A stretch of 64,000 nucleotides of DNA, taken from NCBI GenBank assembly GCA_013398015.1, contig VZRR01008009.1:519265-583264 (forward strand), given 5' to 3'. Below are positions 52,491-64,000 of the stretch, piece by piece. Made by a program: the position numbers and the translations under genes. The notes beneath the pieces are model-generated. The model made no database searches and was not told where the DNA came from. It worked only from the letters and a program-made list of their open reading frames with translations. The stretch's first letter is position 1. Every line of letters begins with the position of its first letter. The stretch is from Oreocharis arfaki (Eukaryota > Chordata > Aves > Passeriformes > Paramythiidae).

Positions 52491-52537
<47 letters not shown>
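52491..52537. repeat. (CA)n microsatellite
   Basis: Twenty AC units run from 52491 to 52530, followed by GCACACA. The reading frame through it gives a Thr/His run and is an artefact. Confidence 0.98.
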
Positions 52538-52539
<2 letters not shown>

Positions 52540-55500
52540 CATTTCCAGGATTTCAAGTCGATGTTTCAGCCAATGAAATTTCAAGGAGGCACAGCTTTTC
52601 ATCTTAGGGAAAAACACTGTGATGTGCCACTGGACTAATATCTAATACATGCAAATTCTAATCACAAACCCACAGGTTTTTTCACCTGAAACATTGAGGA
52701 TCCCCATTCATGGTTTCCTCAGGTTTCAAGAAAGCTGAAAATGCAACTGTTGTTAAGCACACTAGACTCTGCTCAGCAAAAGGTCTTGCTCTCTTGGCAC
52801 CAGAAGACCCATCTCCATCTCACCTTGCAGGTATTTGAATCACTATAGATTTGCCTTCTCAACTTGACTGAAATAACAAATTGGAAACCAAGCTGGAACA
52901 ATAAATTTTTCCCCTTTCCCCACAGTAAGTTTCTGCACATACAGGAATGAAGCACAGGCATGAATTAAAAGTAAGCAATTGGGAAATTAATTAATTTGAC
53001 ATCCCGAGGTAAACAACAAAGCTTTGAAGGAAACCAAACCAGCCCATTTAACAGGAATGAATAACATGACTAAACTCAACTAACACCCCAACAATAACAG
53101 CAGCATCTTTCACAGATTCTAGGCAAGCTAAGTTCAAGCCAGCAAAATACTTTCCAGTTTATAAAAGTTTTAAAAACTGCCAGGGGATATGTCCTGGCCT
53201 TCACAGCAATGGAGAAAGAATGAGCTTCAGAAAATCACATGGAAAAAGCATAAGGGGAGCAGATTTTCCAGGCGTTAATTCAGTGCAAAAGGGGGTCTCC
53301 CTTCCAAAATTAAAGAGCACTCACATGTTAGTGGTCTCCTTTCTCACATCACTGAGCCCTCTTGGATGGATTGCAGGGGGTCTCTTTCCAAATACCCCTA
53401 AGTCCAAAGAGAAGGAAACTTCTCTCTTTTCTAGTATCAATCAATTATTAGAAAATGGGTATATAGAAGGTCACAGGTTTTGCTGGAGAGGCTTTTTTTT
53501 TGCTGCAGTAGAAGTCAGGAATAGCTATAAGGACTTTGGCACATAGTGCTTATGGAAAAAAATATGATAGATTTTAATAGAGTGATAGTCTTCCTACAGA
53601 ATTCAAAAGTCAATTTGTATAATTGTATAGGAGGGATGTTGGATAAAATTTCTACTGCACTTTTTGGGCTTCATTCATTACATTCCAAAGGATTTTTCCA
53701 TAAGTGAATAAAGCTGAATATAGTGTACTGGATGCCTCTACCTACTGAAATACCTCTGGGTGAGCTTTACCGACACAGAGGGTCTTTAAAAGTCTGTAGG
53801 TACTACAATGTGCATTCACTTTCATATATTTCCATGATGTTGATGTGTTAGTTCTTGTACAGTTTTCTTGCAGTACATCGTCATGATCTTTTATTTTGGA
53901 AGAGCCAAACAAATAAGCAAATCAGATAATTAAAAAAAAAATCTATGCTTTTTCTGGTTTTTTACTGTTAGAGAGAGGCGATTAGTATTTTTTTTGCTCT
54001 CTTATGGGGACAACACAAACAACATGATCAGTTTGTGTAGATTGCCATGAGATTACTTTGTATAAGAAATGCTATTTAAGCTTACAGAAAAACCTCTACA
54101 AATGTTCATATTAGTCTGTCATATTAGTTTTCTTAGACTTTATGCTCACTCTGCATCAAGCCTTCTGCTGTTTCCCTCCATCCTGCTCAAAAGGAGTGTG
54201 CTGGGTATCCAGGCAGTGTCTAGAGAATATTTAACAGTCCCGTGCCCTAAAACAGATGTTGAGCACCTTATTATACTGATGGCTCTCAAAATCATCTTGT
54301 GAGTTTTTTGGGCAGAAATAAATGGCTAAGACCAGTGAAATGAATTATTCTAAGAAGATGTCTAGCAGTCCCCATTGCCTGTGGGAGTTGTACAGATAAC
54401 TAAATAACTTAGCTTGGGTGTCTATGATTTGGAGGTTCAGTGTTATGTGGGCTGAACCCAACCTTAAGCAGACACAAATGCACTGGACATGGTCACCAGT
54501 TCTGGAGGATTCCTCAGGAGGAACTCTCTATGGAAAAGTACTGCTTTTTCTCAGCACCCAAGAAAGCGTTTTTCTCATACACATTGAGCTTCTAAAGCTG
54601 AGAACTCCTTCATTCACTTTGGATGTGACTTATAGCAAGAAATAACCCAAATGTCTAGTTCAAACTTTCCTATCTGACTGAGCAAAGCAAATAACCAAGT
54701 TAACATTTTTATTGTCTCCCATTGTCCCTGTATTTCCTTCTTAACCTTTCAGCTACTCAGACATTTATAGCAAATCCTCCTGTTTACCACTGTGTTACAG
54801 ATTACACTTTTTTAGCTGTAGGCTTTCAGCTGTGCAGCTCTAATCCAACAACCAGCTGCTGAGCACTACTGTGGTCAAATGTGTTTATTTTCCAGGCCAT
54901 GAACAAGCTAGAATGTACTTCACAGTTCAGAACCTGTAGATGTTTACGTCTTAACCCTTCCTCAGTCACAGTGCCCTTCCTATATTTGTTTGTTTTGGTT
55001 TTGTACAAGCTGGAAGAACAAAAGGCATATTTTAAGTTTCCCCCATCCTCAAACCTCCCATTTGCAAAACATAATGAAATCTGTCAAAATAATGTCAAAA
55101 GAGATTTAAAAAAAAAAAATTGTGAAATATCTGAGCTTTGGCTTATTTCTCTAGATATCTCAGTCTCCGTGACAAATCATATGCACCAGGAACCTCTAGC
55201 TGCAACCTCTGCAAGGAGAATTCAGGGGGAGGGGGGCTGGGTATGCTTGTGCTGTTCCTTGAAGAGTGAGGCGTTATGGCTGCTGCTGTTGGCTGATCCT
55301 TTAGAGCACACAACCACAGGTTATGGGATGAAAGGCAACCTGGACATCTAAAATCAAAAAGACTTCATAATATTATCAGGACACAAATCAGATGCAGCTA
55401 AAGAAATGCAGGAAGAAACCATGGGTTGTTTCTAGTTCAATGTGGGATGCAACTTCTTTTGTTTGTCCATCTTTGTAAAAGTACAGAAAAAGCACAAATG

Positions 55501-58500
55501 GAAGTTTCTGCCCCTTGAAACTCTTCTGCCTTGGACAAACGTGAGAGTAGCCAGTAGAGACAGCTGCTAGGGAACATGCCAAAGGCTCAGAGACCTGCAT
55601 GAGGTTCTTTCTGTGCTACAAATCGCTGAATAGGTTGGGGCAGTCTCATGAGGAATATATTGTTCATATTTTCCTTCTTAGTTAATTTGAGATGAATATT
55701 TTTAATCTATATTTGGAGGCTGTTCTGCAACTAAAGAAAGCATTTTAAGACCTGGAAGTTACACAAAAGTTTAGTGTCTTCTGTCAAGTGCGGTAATATA
55801 GTGTTTCCTTTTTGCTAATTGTCCAAATGCTCAAAGTTAAAAAATATTGCCCTTTTTTACTCTTTATCATTTTACATTTCTGAGAAGAGCACAGTACAGA
55901 TTTTTTTTGTACTGCCTAGTTCCATTCTAATAATATCTTTGAATCCAGAGTTTACTGATAAATTAATTAAAAATATTTTTTTAATGAGTAGAAGAAATAT
56001 TTTCTAAAATAAAAAGTGGAAAAGCACTTGTAAAACCTTCAATAGAATTTGTGCAAAATGATGAGGTTTTATGTGCATATTGCTTGGAGGGAAATTTCCT
56101 ATTGTTTCCCACTGAAAACCTGATTTTTACTGCTCAACTTGCAAATACCACCACTGCAGTGTAGTTAACTTAATGTGACCATACAATGGTCAGTGCTGGA
56201 TGATAGTGTGGAGGGGAAAGATTCCATGATTGGAAGGTACAAAGTTGAATGCTCAGCTTACCTTTATTTGAACCATCCAAACTACTGGAGTTGGCAGGAA
56301 TGGGTCAGAAACCTAGTGAGAAGACATTTGAGGAGTGATTTATGACGAGTCATTTTTCCAGTCAAGGCGGGGGAAACCCATTTGAAGGTCAGTCAGGACC
56401 CCGGCTGAGTGGATCTTGATCAACCCCAAATAACGAACTATGTGGTACATGGTTTCTCCTTTGCAGCAACTACAAGTCCCATGTTTGTATCTGGTTTTAT
56501 TTCATGCAGGAAAAAGATATTGCCTGCCAAGTAGAACAGGTCTTGAGGTACTGCTTCTGCAGTTCTGAAACCACTTCAAGTGCCAGAGCTGACCTCTGCT
56601 CACATTGCATACATGTGTGCAATGAAGATTTCTACTTTTCTTTTTGCTGTGGAGATAGCAAGAAAAGTGGAAACTGATCATTCAGCTTGCATGTCTGTCC
56701 CTGAGACTCTTGCTAGAAAGCAAGAGTTATTTCTAGTCCAGATTTTGTGGGCTTAGGGTCTGCTCCTGTAGGAGTATGGATTTGTGCCATCTCTATTCTC
56801 TCCTCAGGAGACAGATGCCTGTCAGATCAGTGGCTCTGAATAAGCTGTAATAAAAAACAATCCAGTGGTCTGGGGTGATAACTTTCCTCCACCAGGAAAT
56901 GCTCAGTGGAAGTGGAAATAGAGCTGAACTCAGAACAAAGATCCCTACAGTCAGGAGTTGCATCTGAATTGGGAATTACTTATACAGGGCAGATGGATGT
57001 GTCTTTATGGTGTGTATCCTGCCCCTGCAGATTTTAAGGTTCACCACAGGAAGTGAAAAAGTATGTTGTAATGAGGCAGATGCAGCTGCTGCAGCTCAAG
57101 GAGAGTTGAAACAAACAAAGCAGTGTAGAGAAATCTTTAGGACACTGAACAGTGCTGTTACCTTGGACAGCCTACATTGCTTGCTGTCTAGAGAGACAGC
57201 GAACAATCTCCACTCTCAGTAGCGGCTTAAGAAACTCTCCCACTGAATCACAAGAGGCACAGACACCTCAGCCATGCAATGCCTGCAATGATGGTGGGCA
57301 ACAGATGCAATTGCCCTCAAAATTCCAGCCTCATACCCCAAAAGTGGGAGGTGTCAGCTCTTTTAGATTGGTGGATATAGTCAGGCATGTCACCTCCTAC
57401 CTTACCTTGCCACTGGGGCTGAAAACAAAAGGAGTTGCATTCCCAAGGCTGGACAGAGTGCTCAGTCTTGTCCTGGCTGGCTTTGCAATGGGATGTTTGG
57501 GAAACACGTATTTCATTTTCTGCAGGAAAACCACTGTCCAGGTGTGCGTTCCACCACGTGAGAGGGTGGAAACAACAGGAGAGCCTCGCCATGAGCTTTG
57601 TGGGAGGCACGGGCACAGCCAGACACTGTGCTGCTGCTGACAGCCTTGGCACAAAATGAGGCTGGCTGTGCTCTTCTGAGAGGACCTAAATAGTGCAGTA
57701 TTTTGCTGGCATCATACAGTGCAAGCACGTTACATGCTATTTATTTTCTTTCAGAGTAGAAATGGAGAAAGCAGATATATTGACTTCTTTTCAACCTCTC
57801 TCAAAATTTAAGACACATCAGATGGAGAGTTAAGACCAAGTTGGGTCAGTGGCTGAGACCAGTTAGTGAAGTTTCAATAGAAAAGGTTTTTAATCAGGAA
57901 AGACTGACTCCTTCACAAAAATTGCTATGAGATCTTTTTAGTCACTCTAACTTTATACTGTAAATTTCCAATTAAAAACAATGCTAATAATTAAGCAAAT
58001 AACTCATGTATATGTGCATTTTGCAACATAAAGTAATTTACAGCATATGAACTGGTGTCAGATCTATTTAAAAATCAGAGGATGTGCAGAGGATGTTCTC
58101 AACTGCTTATCTCTCTGTCTGTCGGCCTTTAGTTCTTCTCCTATTAATGCACAAAAATATTATGTTCCCATGCTCACATGTTTCCAGCATACACTTGCAG
58201 GCCTACATTTTGAACTGCAGGCAGATTGCAGTGAGGATGTTTTTAAATAAAACTGCAAAGTACAGTTATTATAGATAATCAATACAATGTAGGCATTTGA
58301 TAAATATTATTTCTAGTTTCTCTCAGAGAGCTCTGGAAGTTGGAAGTAAAGAGAGGTTCAGATGACCTTTGTGGTCAAAACATTTTCAGCAAGTTTTTGG
58401 TGAAGGCGTGTTGATCCATGAGCTACATTTTGGTTACGAGGTGCCCTCTGTCCCAGCAACTCTAAGAATCTGACACGTGCAAAGTCTGACTTCAAGGCTG

Positions 58501-60653
58501 ACAGTGTTACAGTGCCCATCCTTGCCTCTCCTAGTATGCTCTGAGAACCCTAAGCAGGCAGGTAAAAGATGGGGACAGGGTACATTTGCAAATTTCAGGC
58601 TCTCTTGAAGAGGATTTTTTTTTTAATATTCTGCAGAAAAAGTAAAATATCAAAATACATTTTGAGTTTATTTCTGTGTCTGAGGCCTCTCATTTATACT
58701 TACCAAATCTCTGGATCAATGCAAGGAGTGAAAAAAAAAAAAAGTCATATAAATAGAAACAGAAGACAGAAGAACAGCCATGCTGAGATAATGAACTTGA
58801 CTGGAAGAATAGCAGTGAGAATTATGGGATGCTGGTGCTCTCCCTGTGAACCCGATCCAATTCCTGTTGTTTTTTACCATTTAAGAACATGTACGGGAAT
58901 TGTTTATGATCAATGGAATGAAGAAGAAGGGAAGACAGACAGTGATCTCCTTTGGCTGGCCTTTCCCAGAGAGCCTGATACACTCATGACTCAGTGAAAC
59001 AAACATGTTGAAATCCTCAGCCCAGTCTTTTGGAGGTTGTGTAACCAACAAGCCATTCCAGTCAACTGGACGCGTTTACTTGCTTTATTTGTTTATATTC
59101 CAGTAGTATCTGAATGATTCTATGCTGTATTTTGGCATTTGTTTGGCCCCCTTTGTTTTTCTTTCTTACTTATATGTATTGGAAGATTGGAATTGCTTGA
59201 GCTGAGGAAATTCCTGTGAGGTACTACCTGGCATTCCACAAGGCTCAAGTGCACTTGATCAAGGTTCCATGTCTATAAAGGTCAGTGTGGAAAGTAAATG
59301 AGAAAGAAGGCACAGAAGGCAGCTTTAGTTGTGTAGGTTTGGGGGCAGATTTTTCATGCAGGAAGAAATCACTGTTTGTGATGGGGAAAGCAGACGGTAG
59401 ACACTGTAGAAATCCTGCTAGAGCTCAACATCCAATAGGTCTCTTGCTGCATGTGGCCATGCTGTGCCCTTGCCTTTGGGGTGAATAAAACAAATCCTGC
59501 CTCAGAAGAACGGGAAACAGAGTCCCAGGCAATCTACACTGATGCTAACAGGTAGAAATGAGTTTGCTTTGCTTCTCCTGATGTCTGTATTGTTTTGCAG
59601 CTTGCTAGAGAGATCCTGCCCCTTCAAATGAGGTGTGACCAGAAAAGAAGGAGACATTACTTGTTGATGTCCAACAGTTTGATTTTCGTTTTTCATTCAC
59701 GCTTACTGCAGACACAGGTCTGGAATTGTCCCTAACAAAGGAATGAGGGAAGAGTCTTCTAGGCAGGGCGATTAGGCTTATAGCAGGAGAAGGAGGCTCC
59801 ATTCTTTTTCCCTTCTTTTGGTTCTGAGAGGTACCAGCCTGGGTGAGAGCAGTTCCTACTCCTCTCCCTGGGCCACTTTCCCCTTCAAGGCAGCCTGTGG
59901 GACATGCAAGCACTGTCTGTGTGCTCTTGGAGTGAGCTGGGGCTCCTGCTTAGACCCCACCGCCCTTGCTGAGTCCCATAGGAGCAGCATCTCCCAGGGT
60001 TTTCATGTCTGTGCCTGTCTTGGGTGGGAAGGTTCCCAAGGTCATGGGCTATCCCTCAGCATGAAGTTCAGCAGAGATTCCAGCAAGGTAATGTAGTGAG
60101 ACAAACAATAAACTAACTCATAGTAAATAGCCATAAGTTTGTAAAATGAGTGTGCCATTTCCCTCCCCTTCCTTGCCTTCACAATGTAATAAATGCACTC
60201 ATTGTCATTGCCTTTTGGGGTTTTTCGGTGAGTTCTGGCAGCAAAGTACCCTGAGTCATAAGCAGAAACAGACTAATATTAATAACAAATGTCTACAATT
60301 AAGCTATGGATGTTACCCATCTCTAACAGATAGACTCTCAAGATGTGCAGAAGCTGGAATTAATCCAAATTTGCTATCGATACTCTGGATTTAGCATGAC
60401 TCCTATCTTCTTCCAGGAGCATTAAAGAAACTATAATATTACCATTAAAAAACTTGATCTATAGCTGGTTTTAAATACTTTCACACTCTGGCAAGAAAGA
60501 AATGAAAACAACCCTGAATCTCACAGCGAATGTTCTTTGGCTTAAATCTCCTTTTTCACCTGAGTGATGAACCAATGCTGGGTACATTTCATTAGCAGAT
60601 AGTAACAACACCCCACATTCTCTAATGGATCAGTCAGGTGCTGCCTAACATCA

Positions 60654-60689
60654 CAAAAGTTTTATTTAAAGTTTTATTTAAAACTTTTG
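60654..60689. repeat. Inverted repeat with internal tandem repeat
   Basis: CAAAAGTTTTA at 60654-60664 is the exact reverse complement of TAAAACTTTTG at 60679-60689, with a 14-base spacer. The same stretch also reads as a tandem of AGTTTTATTTAA (about 60659-60670 and 60671-60682), so the symmetry may be a by-product of slippage. Confidence 0.85.
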
Positions 60690-63291
60690 AGTACCCACAG
60701 AATAAGCGTAGTTTTAAAAATAATTAAATATATTTTTAAAAATCCAGTGAATTACTTTTATGCAAACATTTTCCATAAGGTTAAAATCCTGCCAGAGCCA
60801 GTGTGGCAAGTAGTAGTGTGGCAAGACAAGGCATGTTTTGCCAGAAATTCCCCTCTCAGTTGTTGTTGTATTAAATTTTCCTCTGGTATAGACAACACAA
60901 GATGATCCCTTGGCACAACCCCATCCCTCCCGTGCCACAGCTTGACAGCTGGAGCGGTCTGTGGGATGTCCTTCTCGTTGTGACCACTGACATGCTTCCA
61001 AATACAAAGAAACTGGTTTGGGAGTAGATGGAGATCAGGGAAAGTTGAGTGTTGGTAAGCTGCACCCTGAGGACAAGTGGGTGTGATGGATGAGGGAGAG
61101 TGGAAGAGGAACATAAGGTATATTTACGTTTTTGCCATTGCGGGAAACCTTCCTCATCTGTCAGCAGTTGCCAGTACTCAGTGTTGCAGGGGAAGGCTAC
61201 GAAAGACATAATGAACAAACCGGGGCAACAGCATGCTGTGACACCACAGCCACGTGTCACTCTGGAAACCATTTCTGCCACAAGTGTCAGCCTGCTCGCA
61301 CCCTGAGCCAACACAGCTGGTTGTCCTTTCAGATGGTCCAGCTTTCCCCAGTCCTTGTTGCACACGGTGTTGAGAGAACTGAGATTTGTTTCTCCCACAC
61401 TGTTCTTTCCCCCTTGCCTTGCCCTCCTTGTCCCTTCTGGGCTCTCAGCTGTCAGGGGAGCCCTAAATGCCTGAGAGAAGCCAGCTTGCAGGGCCATCTG
61501 CATGCTCCCCCTCCCGAGTTCTTGGCCAGAGGAGACTGAGTTCTGACTGGGGACTGCTGATGTGTTACACAGAGCACAAGCATAGTCCCAAATGTGGGAT
61601 CCTCCTACCTCAGTCAGAAGCTTTGGCTGCTCAGCTGATTTAATTTTGTAGCTGAAAATATTATTAGCGGTAATAAATTTGTCCGCCCTTTTGGAAATCC
61701 AGCCAGTGAACCTTTACTCTCCTTTGTAATGGGATGGAAAAGGATGGGGAAGGGCTAAAGTCCTAAAAAAACCACTGCACCAGAGAGCTGCAGAAAGTAC
61801 AATGCACCAGTCATGTGAGAAGAATGTTCACTGTCATCCCATGGGGCTGATATGAGAAACACCAGTTGAAAAGATTCAAACAGAAATAAACACACACATA
61901 CAGAGGCTGTGTTGCCGATCTCATGAAAGATTAATACCAGGCAACCAGGCAGTGGCTCCTTCGTGCACCACATCTCTGCAAAAGTGAGATCAAACTTGGT
62001 CCTTACCAGGGAAACGCAGAGCAGCTGCCTGGGTCTAAATCTTGGGCACACTTGCACAGAATAGTGAGTTGTAGGAGATAAGTAGGAAAAAGCCTGCATA
62101 ATTCCTCAGGCTGACTTGTGGTGCTCCCTTCACAGGTGACATTTGCAGAGAAAAGTGTGGTTTTTTGGAGTGTAACAGTGCAGGACTAAGTATGAGGGAC
62201 TTGGAGCTGTGTATTCACTATGGTTTGTGTTTTGCTAGGGGAAGATGAGCATGAATGCAATTCCAGCTTTGAATTTCTTCTCCATACTCAAGTCCCTCTG
62301 ACACATTCACATTTGTGACAAGTGATCATACATGTGAGGAAAAGTGAAGGAGATCCTCCAGAGTGATACTTTTACTATGGTAATAGGAAAACATTTAAAT
62401 GTGCTACTAGTATAGAAATTGTAATCATGCCATGCAACTTCACAGACAGGAATAAATCTGCACTTCAGAGGCAGACCCTGTCTTCATAGCAGTGTTGGCA
62501 TTCATAAAATAAGAATGGTCTTCTCTCCATGGCAGGAGGACACAGGCTTTCCTGCACCTCCCTGGGCAAACAAGACCATGGGCTACTTGTGGGAGCTTCC
62601 TGCGGGCCCATTGAGCCTGCTGGACTGCAGTGCTGTCAGACAAACATCTCTGCCCTTAACGAAGGAGCAGCCTTCTGTGCTTCTGCACTTCTCCTTTGTG
62701 GGAATTAACAGCAGGTCAGCAAGCTTGTCTGAGTCTGGCATTGGTCTCAGCACAGTCCGTTTCTACCTGTGAGAAACCTAATCAAGGGAAGCAAGAAATT
62801 CAAAACAATAGAGGGAGTAAATGGCAACACATCTGCAGCTGGCGTTTGTTTGGATTCTTGGGATGTCTGTGTTGTAGATAACTAATAATAGCATGGTGTA
62901 GTTAAAATAGCTAATGAATCTATTGTAGTAGTGAAGCAACCAATGGGCAATTAACATGAATGATAAACATACTAATATGTATATATATGACACTGGCTTT
63001 TTGGAATAAACGCTTTTTTTGCCTGCACTTTATACTGGACTTAGTGTGTGTTGTGTCCGCCTCAACTGCGACACTCCTTAGCTCTTCTCTTGGGCATAGG
63101 TCCTGGGTCCGGGCCATGCACTGGCAGCCGGGAGGAAGAGGAACACTAATCAGCCCTGCAGATGAGCTGCCAAAGCAGTCACAGCAGCACAGGCTCATGC
63201 TCACTTTGAAGAGGGTGACCTTCTTCATTATACACATGGCTGCTGCTTTTAGCCATATTTTCTTGTTGGGTCTGGGATTCTGTTTTTTGCC

Positions 63292-63308
63292 TTTTTTTTT
63301 TTTTTTTT
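63292..63308. repeat. Poly-T tract
   Basis: Seventeen T residues. No retrotransposon body is visible next to it. Confidence 0.95.
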
Positions 63309-64000
63309 CCCTGAAAGGAGAAAAGAAAGAGAAGTGTGAGTTTTCAAGATATGAGGAATACCTAGCATGTGGAGGGTGAAGATGGTTTCTTTGCGATGAA
63401 AAGTTTTGTTTGGCAAATTGCAGACTACCATGCCACTGGGCTCATGGAAGCTCTATATTTTCAGTAAAATATGCTCAGACAGCTTTTCCCAGATCTGTTG
63501 AAATGAAACATTTTATTCCCAAGAAATGTTATCTATTTCTCATAATCGCAAGAGAGACTTAGTAGACTAGCTTTTTTTACTTTGCTGAGGGTCAAGCTTC
63601 TGGACTGCATAAAGATGGAACAGATTAAGGATCTGCTGTTGTCAGTGGATGCCTTTTGAAGCTGGGATCAGAGTACCAGTTACTCAGACATGCAGAGTCT
63701 CTCAGCAAAGAGCAGTTCTCAGTGACTCTGATTTTTAGATAACTTGGTGACTTGATGTTTCTTCTTTTAATAGCACCAGTGTTGTGATGCTCTGCTTTCT
63801 AAACAGGGGAATGTTAAAAATGTGTGCAAGAAAACAGAGATTGCAGTATTTCTTTTGGGGGGCAATTTCCCTTCTTTGATTAACAAATATCTGCTGAAGG
63901 AACAAGTGACATTTCTTATTAAGTATGAAAGTCTCTGAATTGAACTACATCTCAAATCCATGTCACCCTTCATATATTTTCAGTCCATGGCCAGCACCAA

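Larger units (their letters stand above)
47701..64000. other. Unique noncoding sequence to the end of the window
   Basis: No recognised gene, RNA or transposon. GC-richer blocks (about 51440-51740, 57200-57700, 59820-60090, 60900-61540, 62500-63200) carry many overlapping chance frames, including the longest in the window (60871-61503, minus). Simple repeats are listed separately. A poly-A run lies at about 58731-58743. Confidence 0.55.

Noticed and set aside
53220..53546. 108-codon plus-strand frame with protein-like stretches
   Set aside because: No similarity that I recognise, no splice support at either end, and the ATG context is ordinary.
54881..55351. 156-codon plus-strand open frame
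   Set aside because: It runs through a poly-A stretch (lysine run) near 55109-55120 and has no recognisable domain.
57152..57640. 162-codon plus-strand open frame
   Set aside because: At least three other frames on both strands are open over the same bases, which points to low stop density and not to coding. The product has no known motif.
1..64000. CRISPR arrays, tRNA or rRNA genes, operons, phage or plasmid features
   Set aside because: None is present by eye; the window is vertebrate nuclear DNA.

Overview
This is noncoding vertebrate DNA, and almost certainly from a bird. The diagnosis rests on the repeats: several CR1 LINE 3' ends carrying the avian terminal repeat (ATTCTGTGATTCTGTGA, 27962-27978), plus a solo LTR that I recognise as an avian ERVL-type LTR common in Neoaves. 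The sequence is AT-rich with few CpGs and many stops in all frames. There are no operons, ribosome-binding sites or long reading frames. The longest open frame is 210 codons and resembles no protein I know. I recognise no protein-coding exon, so the window is probably an intergenic stretch or part of a very long intron.

Layout. Positions 1 to about 16.2 kb are AT-rich unique sequence with a poly-T run near 7.45 kb and a purine-rich stretch at about 10.3-11.6 kb. From 16.2 to 28 kb the unique sequence is interrupted by three CR1 pieces (16.2, 20.7 and 27.6 kb) and a compound CA/TA microsatellite (21.6 kb). From 28.9 to 30.2 kb there is a dense repeat cluster: an older CR1, a roughly 210-240 bp segment present twice on either side of a single N, and a complete solo LTR. 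From 30.2 to 36 kb the sequence is unique and holds the best candidate for spliced exons (31388-31644). From 36.1 to 37.4 kb there is an ancient CR1, an ATT microsatellite and a younger CR1, the two CR1 copies being on the minus strand. From 37.4 to 64 kb the unique sequence is somewhat richer in GC by eye, with a CA repeat (52.5 kb), a probable very old CR1 fragment (47.4 kb), and a cluster of chance open frames that follow the higher GC.

I found no set of genes working together and no evidence of a new biological system. The observations most worth checking are the false-looking duplication across the N at 29424, which is probably an assembly artefact at the edge of the LTR, and the two-exon candidate at 31.4-31.6 kb, where strong splice signals, a continuous reading frame and a downstream poly(A) signal coincide. 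All repeat family names come from recognition by eye; no search was run.
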